DNA of 64,000 nt, from the NCBI GenBank assembly GCA_002386525.1, contig DGIS01000025.1, forward strand, positions 13,740-77,739, given 5' to 3'. The notes below the pieces were generated by a model that searched no databases, was not told the origin of the DNA, and saw nothing but the letters and a program-made list of their open reading frames with translations. Positions 54,078 through 63,986 of the stretch are shown one piece after another. Source of the DNA: Sphingobacterium sp. UBA4616 (GTDB lineage Bacteria > Bacteroidota > Bacteroidia > Sphingobacteriales > Sphingobacteriaceae). Position numbers and translations under genes: made by a program. The number at the start of each line of letters is the position of its first letter. The stretch's first letter is position 1.

Positions 54078-55829
54078 ATGAAGATATTTATATTTCTAAT
54101 TGCATTGACAAGCATCATATACTCTTGTCAAAACTCCAAATTCTTGGATGATAAAACTGTAGGCATTTCTGCTGAAGATGTCTTTACCGACAGCGTTCGG
54201 ACACTCGGTTTTCTAAATCGAATTTATCAAGACATGGGCTATAGCTTTGACCCTTATCGTTTCTCCGCAGCGGGCGGCGCCGGTAACATGGAATTGGCTA
54301 CGGATAATGCCGAGGGCAATAATAATGTCTCAGTCTGGGGAAATGCTTATGCGCAAGGTGTAATAGCCCCCAGCAATGTACTCACGGGCTTTGCTGCGAA
54401 CAAGGATCTGTGGAATACCCCCTATACCAATATTCGTCGCGTAAATTTACTGTTGACAAAGCTTTCGAATGCGCCATTTACGCCCGCTACCCGAACAAGG
54501 ATGGTTGCAGAAGCACGCTTCCTACGCGCCTTCTATTATTACAATATGGTTGCCGCCTTTGGCGGTATACCCCTTGTAGGTGATCGCGTATTCGAAATCA
54601 ACGATCTTATTGACCTTCCACGTAACACGTTTGAAGAATCCATCAATTATATTGTACAAGAATTGGATGCCGCCGCAGCGACTCTCGCGCCCGTGATCTA
54701 TAGAGATATCGACTTTGGTCGGATTACCAATGGAGCCTGCCTGGCTTTAAAATCACGCGTATTGCTTTACGCAGCAAGCCCACTGTTCAACGGTGGACTA
54801 AGTAGCGATGCAACGGCCGAACTCAGTACCCTAGTAGGATACCCAAACTATGACAAAAACCGCTGGCAAAATGCAGCAAATGCTGCTCAAGCGGTGATCA
54901 ATAGTCATCAATATGCGCTCAATGTAGATAATGAAACTCGCCCAGGGAACGGTTTTTACCAGGTATTCCTAAAACGAATGAACAGTGAATATATTCTCGC
55001 CTACAATCGCACAACACAGAAAGAGCTGGAGGCTTACTACTTACCTCCCACCCGTTCAGGCAGCTCAGTGATGAAACCTACGCACAATCTAGTCGATGCA
55101 TTTCCCATGAGAGATGGTAAACCAACGAACGAAAGTACGCTCTACGATCCAAACAACCCCTATGCAAATCGGGATCCGCGTTTCTACTATTCCATCATTT
55201 ATAATGGCGTATCTTATGTATCCAATACAGGTCCCAAGACAACCATCTACACCTATATGAGTAGCGGTTCAAACCCGCCTAATCCCACAAACGATGCATA
55301 TACACCCAATAATTACTCCACGGGCTATTACAGCAGAAAAATGCAGGATGAAAATCTAGCGACCAATACTGCAGGATCTACCGAACGCGGTTGGCCCCTG
55401 ATTCGCTATGCGGAGGTATTACTTAACTATGCCGAAGCAATCAACGAAGCAGGGTTTCCAGATCGAGCTTATGACGCGCTTAAGGAACTACGGGAAAGAG
55501 CAGGAATAATACCTGGCGCCGACCGCCAATATGGACTAAAAGTAGGCATGAATGTAGAACAAATGCGCGCGGTTATCCAAAATGAAAGACGTATCGAACT
55601 CGCTTTTGAAGATCATCGCTTTAATGATATTCGGCGCTGGATGATCGCCGAAAATGTGCTCAAAGGCTTTAACAAAACAATAATTATCACGCGCAATGAT
55701 AATACTTTTACCTACTTAGTGGGTTCAGCTTTACGACCGTTAAACTTTAGGAAAGCAATGTACCTCCTACCAATTCCATTGAGTGAAATTCAAAAAATGC
55801 CATTGATGAGACAAAATCCCGGTTATTAA
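54078..55829 (+). CDS. SusD/RagB-like glycan-binding lipoprotein (second)
   Basis: The protein has 583 residues. The lipobox is ALTSIIYSC with Cys17. The family helical part includes VAEARFLRAFYYYNMVAAFG with GGIPLVGD, and later ASPLFNGGL. The closing motif is NERRIELAFEDHRFNDIRRW, and the C-terminus ends MRQNPGY. It is the surface lid of the second SusC. It differs from the first SusD in its middle region, as expected for a different ligand. A hairpin after the stop (55853-55888) may end the operon. Confidence 0.92.
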   Translation: MKIFIFLIALTSIIYSCQNSKFLDDKTVGISAEDVFTDSVRTLGFLNRIYQDMGYSFDPYRFSAAGGAGNMELATDNAEGNNNVSVWGNAYAQGVIAPSNVLTGFAANKDLWNTPYTNIRRVNLLLTKLSNAPFTPATRTRMVAEARFLRAFYYYNMVAAFGGIPLVGDRVFEINDLIDLPRNTFEESINYIVQELDAAAATLAPVIYRDIDFGRITNGACLALKSRVLLYAASPLFNGGLSSDATAELSTLVGYPNYDKNRWQNAANAAQAVINSHQYALNVDNETRPGNGFYQVFLKRMNSEYILAYNRTTQKELEAYYLPPTRSGSSVMKPTHNLVDAFPMRDGKPTNESTLYDPNNPYANRDPRFYYSIIYNGVSYVSNTGPKTTIYTYMSSGSNPPNPTNDAYTPNNYSTGYYSRKMQDENLATNTAGSTERGWPLIRYAEVLLNYAEAINEAGFPDRAYDALKELRERAGIIPGADRQYGLKVGMNVEQMRAVIQNERRIELAFEDHRFNDIRRWMIAENVLKGFNKTIIITRNDNTFTYLVGSALRPLNFRKAMYLLPIPLSEIQKMPLMRQNPGY

Positions 55830-55852
55830 CAACAAGTTAGCCAATCTACAGC

Positions 55853-55888
55853 AGTAAAGGTGCAAATGTCACTATATGCACCTTTACT
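55853..55888 (+). terminator. Hairpin after the second susD
   Basis: AGTAAAGGTGCA (55853-55864) pairs with TGCACCTTTACT (55877-55888). The T-run after it is short, so termination may be partial. It ends the two-susCD operon before lacI. Confidence 0.6.
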
Positions 55889-56006
55889 TCAATAAATCCC
55901 CGAAAGATGGACAGGGTCCCAACGCTAAAAATTAAATTTGTTCACTTTATCATAAACATATCTTATTTTTAAAGCTCATTATAAATCGAGACCAACGCTT
56001 ATTTCT

Positions 56007-57035
56007 ATGAAAAGTGATCAGATAACCATTGTTGATATAGCCAACGAACTAAATATTTCAAAATCCACCGTATCTCGCGCCCTTACCGGCCATGCCAATG
56101 TAAAGGCAGAAACGCGCCAAAAAATCTTGGAACTGGCTGAGAAATTAGATTATCAACGCAATATGCAATCACTAAGCCTCATCACGAACAAGACCAACAC
56201 GATCGGTATTGTCTTACCTGAATTCTCTACCTCTTTTTTTCCACAAGTTGTCGTTGGTGCGCAAGAAGAGGCTAGCAAACATGGCTATTCTGTACTGATA
56301 TCGCAATGTAATGAAAGCTATGCGACCGAAGTTGCCAATGCTAAGGTCATGTTGGCCAATCGTGTAGATGGAGTAATGGTTTCATTGACAAAGGAAACAC
56401 TGAATTATGATCACTGGAAAGTATTTATTCGTAAAAAAATTCCGATTGTGTTCTTCAATAGGGTTTGCAATGAAATTATGGTACCTAAGGTCGTGGTCAA
56501 TGATTACGATGCCGCATTCCATGCGGTGGAGCACCTCATCAGCCTGGGAAGGCGCAGAATAGCACATTTAGCAGGCCCCAGACAACTCAGTATTAGTCAA
56601 AAAAGGCTCAATGGATATTGTGATGCTTTGACCAAACATGGTATTCCGATCGATCAGGATTTAATTATTGACTCAGACCTCAGCTTAAATAAAATCAAGA
56701 TGTTTGTTAAATTTCTTGTGGAACTAGAAAATCCCATAGATGGTATTTTCGCTGTGAATGATCCCACTGCAATAGAAGCTATGCAGATAATCAAAAAAAT
56801 GAATAAACGTATTCCTGAAGATATTGCTGTGGTCGGATTCAGTGACAACTATGGTTCAAGCTTCGCCGAACCTAGCCTCACTACAGTTGCACAGCCTGTA
56901 CGGGAAATAGGCAAGACAGCGATGGAACTCCTATTGGGATTGATCGGAAAAGATATTGAAGAATGGAAGCCAATCATCCGTACAATGGAAGCTAAGCTCA
57001 TGGTACGTGATTCTACAGTACGATCAGGAGAGTGA
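56007..57035 (+). CDS. LacI-family transcription regulator
   Basis: The protein has 342 residues. The N-terminal LacI helix-turn-helix is TIVDIANELNISKSTVSRAL with the hinge helix TRQKILELAEKLDYQRN (residues 8-55). The effector domain is periplasmic-binding-like: NTIGIVLPEFSTSFFPQVVV, then GRRRIAHLAGPRQ and later DIAVVGFSDN and LTTVAQPVREIG. It binds a sugar or uronate product and controls the operators in this locus; those at 46196, 57059-57089 and 63987 share the CGTTCCCA core expected of this family. It may both repress and activate. Confidence 0.92.
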   Translation: MKSDQITIVDIANELNISKSTVSRALTGHANVKAETRQKILELAEKLDYQRNMQSLSLITNKTNTIGIVLPEFSTSFFPQVVVGAQEEASKHGYSVLISQCNESYATEVANAKVMLANRVDGVMVSLTKETLNYDHWKVFIRKKIPIVFFNRVCNEIMVPKVVVNDYDAAFHAVEHLISLGRRRIAHLAGPRQLSISQKRLNGYCDALTKHGIPIDQDLIIDSDLSLNKIKMFVKFLVELENPIDGIFAVNDPTAIEAMQIIKKMNKRIPEDIAVVGFSDNYGSSFAEPSLTTVAQPVREIGKTAMELLLGLIGKDIEEWKPIIRTMEAKLMVRDSTVRSGE

Positions 57036-57058
57036 TTCCCAAAAACAGCAACGAACAC

Positions 57059-57090
57059 GGGAGCGTTCCCAAATATAGGGAGCGTTCCCA
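57059..57090. promoter_or_regulatory. Tandem LacI-type operators after lacI
   Basis: GGGAGCGTTCCC occurs at 57059-57070 and again at 57078-57089 (19 bp apart), each followed by A. Each is an imperfect palindrome with a central CG. They lie between the lacI stop (57035) and the FAD-oxidoreductase start (57183), so they may control the downstream operon. Confidence 0.75.
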
Positions 57091-57182
57091 TGGAAATTTT
57101 ACAGCAAAGTGTACCAGCTCCTACCCTCAGAATGGATAAATTTGGTCTTAACGAATGATAGCACTTAATTCCAGTTATATCC

Positions 57183-59471
57183 ATGATTACTAGTAACACT
57201 CAAGAAAAAAGAAAGCTAAAACATATCCAATACGATAGCGATCTCGTCGTGACAGGTGGAGGGATGTCGGGTATCTGCACCGCCATTACTGCCGCGCGTC
57301 AAGGTTTAAACGTAATCTTGATTCAAGATAGACCCGTCCTAGGCGGCAATGCCTCCAGCGAAGTTCGCCTTTGGATGTTAGGGGCCACCTCACATATGGG
57401 TAACAATAATCGCTGGTCCAGAGAAGGTGGCGTAATCGACGAAATTCTGGTTGAAAACACCTATCGAAATCCACAAGGAAACCCAATCATCTTAGATATG
57501 ATCCTGATGGATAAAGTAAATCAGGAAAAAAACATTCGTCTCTTCTTAAATACAGCTGTATACCATGTCGAAAAATCTGCTGCAGACCAAATAGAGAGTG
57601 TAAGCGCTTTCTGTAGCCAGAATTCGACCCTGTACACCTTCCATTCGCCGTTATTTTGCGATGCTTCTGGAGATGGTATAGTCGGTTTTCTCGCAGGAGC
57701 TGCATTCCGTATGGGCGCTGAAAGTAGAGAGGAATTTGGTGAAGGCATGGCGCCAAGTAAGGAATATGGCGAGTTACTGGGCCATTCTTTATATTTCTAT
57801 ACCAAGGATACGGGGATGCCTGTTTCATTTATCCCTCCTGCATTCGCTCTTAAAGAGATCAGTCAAATCCCGCGATTTAAACAGTTTAAAGCGAACGAAC
57901 ATGGATGTAAACTATGGTGGGTGGAGTATGGAGGACGTTTGGATACTGTACATGATACTGAAACCATCAAATGGGAACTATGGAAAATCATCTATGGAGT
58001 ATGGAATTATATCAAAAACTCCGGAAATTTTCCCGAATCCGAAACACTTACCTTGGAATGGGTAGGAATGATACCTGGAAAACGTGAGAGTAGGCGCTTT
58101 GAAGGAGACTATATGATGATACAACAGGATCTCGTTGAACAGCGTCAGCATCCAGATGCGGTTGCATATGGCGGCTGGTCAATCGACTTGCATCCCGCCG
58201 ACGGCGTCTATAGTGAACTGCCAGGCTGTAACCAATGGCATAGCAAGGGAATATTCGATATCCCCTATAGAAGCCTATATAGCAAAAATATTCGTAATCT
58301 ATTTCTGACCGGACGTATAATCAGCGTAAGTCATGTGGCGTTTGGCGCTACGCGAGTTATGGCAACCTGTGCTTATGTCGGTCAAGCTGTAGGTATGGCA
58401 GCAGCGCTGTGCAAAGAACTCCAGCTGTCACCCCAGCAACTGACCTTAGACAATAATATGCATCAACTGCAACAACGTTTAATGGCAGAAGGTCAGCATA
58501 TTCCGTCTTTGGCCTTACGCGAAGAGCATGATCTTGCACTCCAGGCGCAAATCAGTACTTCCAGTGAATTACCGTTTACTGGTTTTGGTGACGTCAGTCT
58601 ATGGAAGCCGCTGACTTTACCATCAGCGCAGCTGCTCCCCATGAAAAAAGGGAAACTTCCAGTTTTCCAACTTGCCCTGCAAGTACTTCAAGATACCGTT
58701 TTGGAGACATCGATACGGATATCGGAGAAAGCTGGAAATTTCACTCCAGATATTACGCTTGCGACACGCACGATTCCACTTACCAAGGGAACCACTTCAA
58801 TCGACATTGATTTTGATACACCATTAGCTTCTGATGGATATGTCTTTCTGACTTTCCAATCTAACCCTAACATACAATTGGGCTATACAAATCAACGTGT
58901 AACAGGCGTAATGTCCGTATTTAACTCTTTTAACAAAGCAGTATCCAACAATGGAAAGCAAATACCAATTACTGGTGTTGGTGTAGACGAATTTGAATTC
59001 TGGTGCCCACAGCGCAGACCCGATGGACAAAACATAGCTGTATCTTTCAAACAGCAAATAGATACTTTTGCAAGTAATCAACTGAAAAATGGCGTGAATA
59101 GACCGGTAACGACTACAAATGCTTGGGTTGCACACCCTGAAGATAAGACACCTACCGTTGTGCTCGATTGGGATAATCCGCAGGAAATCGCTCGCATAGA
59201 TCTGTGGTTTGACACGGACTTTGACCATGCCATGGAATCGGTATTAATGAGTCACCCAGAAAACATAATGCCTTTCTGTGTGCGCGCATATAACATCAAA
59301 GATTCCTCAGGTAAGATTATATATTCAACATCTGATAACTTTAGGACATTAAACCGAATTACCTTCCCCGAACCGATACGCACTAAACGCCTTAGTATAC
59401 AAATGCTAAACCCGTCAGATCATGTGCCTGCATCGCTATTTGATATTCGTTGCTTCGAAAAAAATAAATGA
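57183..59471 (+). CDS. FAD-dependent oxidoreductase with C-terminal beta domain
   Basis: The protein has 762 residues, with no signal peptide seen. The FAD-binding Rossmann motif is VVTGGGMSGICTAITAARQG at about residues 20-39, followed by RPVLGGNASSEVRLWMLG, the marker of the PF12831-type family. Later flavin-contact regions are CDASGDGIVGFLAGAAFRMG and FLTGRIISVSHVAFGATRVM. Residues 590-762 are a jelly-roll-like region that resembles carbohydrate-binding (F5/8 type) modules. It oxidises or dehydrates a sugar or uronate in the cytoplasm or periplasm; the exact reaction is unknown. It begins the operon with the symporter (20 bp) and esterase. Confidence 0.8.
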   Translation: MITSNTQEKRKLKHIQYDSDLVVTGGGMSGICTAITAARQGLNVILIQDRPVLGGNASSEVRLWMLGATSHMGNNNRWSREGGVIDEILVENTYRNPQGNPIILDMILMDKVNQEKNIRLFLNTAVYHVEKSAADQIESVSAFCSQNSTLYTFHSPLFCDASGDGIVGFLAGAAFRMGAESREEFGEGMAPSKEYGELLGHSLYFYTKDTGMPVSFIPPAFALKEISQIPRFKQFKANEHGCKLWWVEYGGRLDTVHDTETIKWELWKIIYGVWNYIKNSGNFPESETLTLEWVGMIPGKRESRRFEGDYMMIQQDLVEQRQHPDAVAYGGWSIDLHPADGVYSELPGCNQWHSKGIFDIPYRSLYSKNIRNLFLTGRIISVSHVAFGATRVMATCAYVGQAVGMAAALCKELQLSPQQLTLDNNMHQLQQRLMAEGQHIPSLALREEHDLALQAQISTSSELPFTGFGDVSLWKPLTLPSAQLLPMKKGKLPVFQLALQVLQDTVLETSIRISEKAGNFTPDITLATRTIPLTKGTTSIDIDFDTPLASDGYVFLTFQSNPNIQLGYTNQRVTGVMSVFNSFNKAVSNNGKQIPITGVGVDEFEFWCPQRRPDGQNIAVSFKQQIDTFASNQLKNGVNRPVTTTNAWVAHPEDKTPTVVLDWDNPQEIARIDLWFDTDFDHAMESVLMSHPENIMPFCVRAYNIKDSSGKIIYSTSDNFRTLNRITFPEPIRTKRLSIQMLNPSDHVPASLFDIRCFEKNK

Positions 59472-59491
59472 TCTTTTAAAAGAACTATAGA

Positions 59492-61174
59492 ATGATACAG
59501 TTAGACTATATCGTGATGGGCATTTTTAGCCTATTGATTTTTGCTATTGGACTCACTTTTACACGGGTAGGAAGTAAGACTGGACAAGCTTTTTTTGAAG
59601 CAGGTGGTGAAACACCCTGGTGGATCAATGGACTGTCTCTTTTCATAAGTTATTTTTCCGCAGGCACATTTGTAGTCTGGGGGTCGATTGCTTACACACA
59701 CGGACTAATCGCAAATGCCATCCAATTGACGATGGCTATTAGCGGTCTGCTTGTCACCCTTTTTATCGCTTCAAGATGGAAAAAAACAGGTGTGGCAACT
59801 GCCGCAGAATATATAGGAAAACGCTTTGGTCAGAAGGAAAAGCAGTTTTATACCTATATGACTTTGCTTTTAAGCTTATTCACTACCGCCGCAGTTCTTT
59901 ATCCCGTAGGAAAAATGGTTCACGTAGCGGCCGATTTGCCGGTAAATCTGTGTATTGTGATCATTGGACTCATTATCATCTTGTATACCGCTGCGGGTGG
60001 GTTATGGGCCGTCTTGGTGACGGATGTGGTACAATTCGTTATATTATCAGCTGCAGTAGTCATCGTGATTCCAATTGCATTCAGTGAAATTGGTGGCTTT
60101 CAAACCTTGGTCCGCGAGGCGCCCAAAGATTTTTTCAAACCTTTTAATGAAGAATATACCGTTGGTTTCATGCTGGCTTTTATTGTATACCAGACATTCT
60201 ATCTTGGCGGGAATTGGTCCTATGTACAACGCTATACCAGTGTAGGATCGGCAAAAGAATCAAAAAAAGTATCGGGTATTTTTAGCATCCTATACTTTAT
60301 CTGTCCACTGATTTGGATGCTTCCGCCGATGATCTATCGCATTATTAATCCTAATCTGGGCGGACTCGAGGTGGAAGATGCCTATATGATGCTTATCCAA
60401 AAGGTCATGCCTGCAGGACTTATCGGCTTGGTTTTGGCAGGGATGGTATCGGCCACATCAAGTAAAGCGAACACCACGATAAATATGGCCGCGACGGTAT
60501 TTGCCCAAGATATATATAAGAACCTAATCAGGCCCGAAGCTTCTGAAAAATCGGTTATTACCGTAGCAAGATTATTTACGTTGATCTTTGGCATAGGTAC
60601 CATCCTAATTGCCATGTGGATACCATCTGCGGGAGGGATCGTCAATGTTGTACTGAGCACTGCATCCATCGCCGGCGGGGCCCTCTTCGCGCCCATTATA
60701 TGGAGCTTATTCTCAAAAAGACAAACCGGATTTTCGGTCGTATGTGCCACGATCATTTCCTTGTTTGTCAATCTATTTTTAAAAACAATTGCACCAGGCG
60801 TATTAGGATTGAAGCTAAATTTAACGATGGAAACTACATTCGGCATGGGAATTCCAATCCTTATATTAACTGCTTTTGAGTTGTACTATCTTTCAACAGG
60901 TCAAGTGGCGCAACATGTCCTAGTCCCTATGACGGCCAAAGAGAACAATTGCATTACCCAAAACTTCGATATAAGAAATACTGACACCGAGCTGCAGAAT
61001 CGATTTGGAATTAGGGTTATTGCCGCTTCTATGGCAGTAGTCGGGATCGGAATTATGATTCTTGGTGCATTAACTTCGCAGTTCTCGTACATGGTCATGA
61101 CTGTAGGATTGGCTGTGTTGATCATTGCTGGATTTATAGCAAATCTTACACGGAATAAAAAGTTCAATACATGA
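59492..61174 (+). CDS. Sodium:solute symporter (SSS family)
   Basis: The protein has 560 residues and about 13 membrane segments. The family's first helices are MIQLDYIVMGIFSLLIFAIG and the TM1-TM2 region with GGETPWWINGLSLFISYFSA. The TM3-type GVATAAEYIGKRFG and the TM8-type MVSATSSKANTTINMAATVF motifs are typical. It imports a sugar, uronate or similar solute with Na+, after the SusCD and esterase steps. Its stop overlaps the esterase start by 4 bp (ATGA), so the two are co-translated. Confidence 0.88.
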   Translation: MIQLDYIVMGIFSLLIFAIGLTFTRVGSKTGQAFFEAGGETPWWINGLSLFISYFSAGTFVVWGSIAYTHGLIANAIQLTMAISGLLVTLFIASRWKKTGVATAAEYIGKRFGQKEKQFYTYMTLLLSLFTTAAVLYPVGKMVHVAADLPVNLCIVIIGLIIILYTAAGGLWAVLVTDVVQFVILSAAVVIVIPIAFSEIGGFQTLVREAPKDFFKPFNEEYTVGFMLAFIVYQTFYLGGNWSYVQRYTSVGSAKESKKVSGIFSILYFICPLIWMLPPMIYRIINPNLGGLEVEDAYMMLIQKVMPAGLIGLVLAGMVSATSSKANTTINMAATVFAQDIYKNLIRPEASEKSVITVARLFTLIFGIGTILIAMWIPSAGGIVNVVLSTASIAGGALFAPIIWSLFSKRQTGFSVVCATIISLFVNLFLKTIAPGVLGLKLNLTMETTFGMGIPILILTAFELYYLSTGQVAQHVLVPMTAKENNCITQNFDIRNTDTELQNRFGIRVIAASMAVVGIGIMILGALTSQFSYMVMTVGLAVLIIAGFIANLTRNKKFNT

Positions 61175-62574
61175 AATATATCATCGCCCTTATATGCAGC
61201 TTATTCATTTGTCAACTAAGCTTTGCAGCGTTAACCATACCACATTTTTTTGCTGATAATATGGTATTGCAGCAATCAAGTCAAATCAAGATCTGGGGGA
61301 AGAGCACCTCAAAAAAGAAAATACAGGTGACAACTTCCTGGGATGGCAAGAGCTATAAAACAGCTAAAGATCAAGATGGAAATTGGTCGCTATGGATAGT
61401 AACTCCAAAAGCAGGTGGGCCTTACAACATACAAATACAACAAGAAGAGAAAATTACATTGCACGATGTTTTGATCGGCGAGGTTTGGATATGCTCCGGT
61501 CAGTCCAATATGGACATGCCCATGAAGGGCTACTATGGCCAACCTATTCTACATGCGGCAGAATTGCTGTTAGCGTCACCCAATGACCAGATTCGTCTCT
61601 TTCGAGTAGAAAGAGCGCATGCCGAAACTGCAGCGTTTGATTTAAACGGAAATTGGTCTGTAGCAGATGCGGCGTCGGCAGCTAATTTTAGTGCGGTGGG
61701 CTACCAATTTGCAAAGTATCTACATGAGCACCTTAACGTGCCCATAGGCATTATTCAAACCACTTGGGGTGGCTCACCAATTGAAGCATGGATGCGGCCA
61801 TCGCTTGTAGAAAGATCTCTAAGACAACAAAAATTACCCAATAGAGCGATTGGAAAACAAGTCCACCAACAGCCGGGCAATCTTTATCATGCGATGATCT
61901 GTCCACTAATCGGATTTCGAATTGCAGGTGTAATTTGGTACCAAGGCGAACAAAACCGATATAATTATTATGATTATAACATTTTACAGACCAATATGAT
62001 CCGTGATTGGAGAAAGAGTTGGGATATAGGAGAATGGCCTTTTTACTATGTAGAGATCGCTCCAATGCAATATGCCGGTGGACAGGGAGTTTTATTACCA
62101 CGCCTTCGCGAAATACAACTCAAAACGCAAGACAGCTTGTCCAATGCGGGAATGGCTTCTACCATAGATGGAGGTGAAATGCATAATATCCATCCAGCCA
62201 ATAAAACCATTGTTGCACAACGATTGGCAAGCTGGGCATTGGGTAGCCATTATCAAAAAAATGGAATCGTTTATCAAACGCCAACGTTGGATAAAATCGT
62301 CATCCTCCATGATACAGTACTTGTTTCATTTAAGCATTGTCCCTTAGGTATCACAAGCTATGGAAAATCATTAACCCAATTTGAACTCGCTGGCGCCGAT
62401 CAAATCTTTCATCCGGCAATAGCCATACTGCAAAATAACCGTATTGCCGTAACTTCAACTGCCGTGAAAGCACCCGTCGCCGTGCGCTACGCTTTTCATG
62501 ACTGGTGTTTCGGAGAACTTTATCGTACGGAAGGTATTCCTGTAGCGTCTTTTCGCTCGGATGATTGGCCGTAG
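61171..62574 (+). CDS. Sialate-O-acetylesterase-type carbohydrate esterase
   Basis: The protein has 467 residues. The signal peptide is MKYIIALICSLFICQLSFAA (1-20). A beta domain, then the SGNH core: CSGQSNMDMPMKGYYGQ carries the catalytic Ser (GQSNM), and NTIHP-like HNIHPANK near 335 carries the catalytic His. Further motifs are TTWGGSPIEAWMRPSL and WYQGEQNRYNYYDY, usual in this family. It removes O-acetyl groups from sugars in the periplasm or at the surface. Related enzymes in pectin loci act on acetylated rhamnogalacturonan or uronates. It is co-translated with the symporter and converges with the GH88/105 gene. Confidence 0.9.
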   Translation: MKYIIALICSLFICQLSFAALTIPHFFADNMVLQQSSQIKIWGKSTSKKKIQVTTSWDGKSYKTAKDQDGNWSLWIVTPKAGGPYNIQIQQEEKITLHDVLIGEVWICSGQSNMDMPMKGYYGQPILHAAELLLASPNDQIRLFRVERAHAETAAFDLNGNWSVADAASAANFSAVGYQFAKYLHEHLNVPIGIIQTTWGGSPIEAWMRPSLVERSLRQQKLPNRAIGKQVHQQPGNLYHAMICPLIGFRIAGVIWYQGEQNRYNYYDYNILQTNMIRDWRKSWDIGEWPFYYVEIAPMQYAGGQGVLLPRLREIQLKTQDSLSNAGMASTIDGGEMHNIHPANKTIVAQRLASWALGSHYQKNGIVYQTPTLDKIVILHDTVLVSFKHCPLGITSYGKSLTQFELAGADQIFHPAIAILQNNRIAVTSTAVKAPVAVRYAFHDWCFGELYRTEGIPVASFRSDDWP

Positions 62575-62621
62575 ACAACGCTACGACCAATTTTTCCTAC
62601 CTACCTATTACCTACAATTAT

Positions 62622-63776
62622 TTATTTTCCTGTAGCGCTACTTTTTTCTGCGAGTTTCAATAACTCATGACCAGCCAAAAGAAATGCGCCCACGCCGTAA
62701 ATTTCCGTATCATCGTAGTTTACTTCGCCTGGAGCCTCACCTACTTGCTGTACATAGCCCAGTTTTCCATCGGGATGAACCGCATTAACAAGTGCATTCC
62801 AACCTTTCCATACGACAGTTTCATAATCTTTTGAAGGAATGACTTTATTGTTTATCCCCCACGCTATTGCATACGTAAATAGTGCTGTACCGCTGGTTTC
62901 TTTAGCTGGATAGCGTTCAGGATCCAAAAGGCTCGTCCGCCAATAACCGTCATGCTGTTGCAAAGAAGCAATGCGCTTTACCATGCTACGATAGAGATCT
63001 TCCCATCTCGCGCGGCTTTTGTAATCTTTTGGCATATCATTCAAGACACGAACCAGCCCAGCCAAAACCCAGCCATTTCCCCTAGACCAGAAGACGTCCT
63101 GACCATTGCTTTCCTTTTTATCAAAATAACTTTGATCTCTATAGAACAAACGCTCTTTGGGATTGTAAAGATAATTTGTCGTCTTCCACCATAAAGTGTC
63201 TACCAAATCAAGGTACTGTAGATTGCCCGTCACTTTATAAATTGACGAAAGTGCCGGTGGTCCCATAAATAAGGCATCGCACCAAGCCCATTCTCGCAGT
63301 GCAATATTATTTTTCCAAGCCAATGATTCGCTATGTGGACGACTTACCAATGTATCAGCCAACCTGACGAAATCTGCTATGTAATCGATATTTTTATCGC
63401 GAGTATACTTCCAGGTATACAACTGCCCAACACAATAATTGTCCGCATAATACCGATAGTTGTCCGCATACATTTTCCAAGCAAACTGCTCGCCTACCGA
63501 CTCGAGATACTTGGCATAACGCGCACCGCCTGACTGCTTTGTCATCTCTATCAGGCCCGTAAATAAAGTTGCTGAAGTCCATTCACGGCCAGCATGACGG
63601 AGCCCATTATGTTCGATACTGTCCAACTGCCATGAGGCGACCCGATCCAAATACCGCCTAACAACAAACACTTTTTCTTCTTTTCGCACATCCATAGCGC
63701 GTGTGGGAACCTGAGATGCTGATAGCCCCGGATAAAGCCCTAAGATACCCAACGCAATAAAACGCCTTATTTTCAT
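62622..63776 (-). CDS. GH88/GH105 unsaturated uronyl hydrolase
   Basis: The protein has 384 residues. The signal peptide is MKIRRFIALGILGLYPGLSA, with cleavage near SQ. The (alpha/alpha)6 toroid motifs of the family are visible: REWAWCDALFMGPPALSSIY and DVFWSRGNGWVLAGLVRVLN (the WSRGNGW family marker), and a C-terminal NYDDTEIYGVGAFLLAGHEL stretch. Such enzymes cut the unsaturated uronic acid left by polysaccharide lyases from the end of oligosaccharides, giving a keto-acid. It is in the opposite direction to the esterase, and a half of the LacI-type operator lies 211 bp upstream at the right edge. Confidence 0.9.
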   Translation of the reverse strand: MKIRRFIALGILGLYPGLSASQVPTRAMDVRKEEKVFVVRRYLDRVASWQLDSIEHNGLRHAGREWTSATLFTGLIEMTKQSGGARYAKYLESVGEQFAWKMYADNYRYYADNYCVGQLYTWKYTRDKNIDYIADFVRLADTLVSRPHSESLAWKNNIALREWAWCDALFMGPPALSSIYKVTGNLQYLDLVDTLWWKTTNYLYNPKERLFYRDQSYFDKKESNGQDVFWSRGNGWVLAGLVRVLNDMPKDYKSRARWEDLYRSMVKRIASLQQHDGYWRTSLLDPERYPAKETSGTALFTYAIAWGINNKVIPSKDYETVVWKGWNALVNAVHPDGKLGYVQQVGEAPGEVNYDDTEIYGVGAFLLAGHELLKLAEKSSATGK

Positions 63777-63986
63777 TAAATTATATTTTTTTAAAGATTG
63801 ACCAACAGCAACATTCTATATAATCACCGACAGTAAAACGGATACTTTAGTTTCATACTTTATGGTGATTTCAGATCATGTGCAGGAATGTTTGAAATGT
63901 CCAAGCAAAATGACATAGATACGTTAGTTATCCTAAATTAGATAAAGGCTTTCAGGATTTTAGGCATAGGTTATGATTAAATTTTA

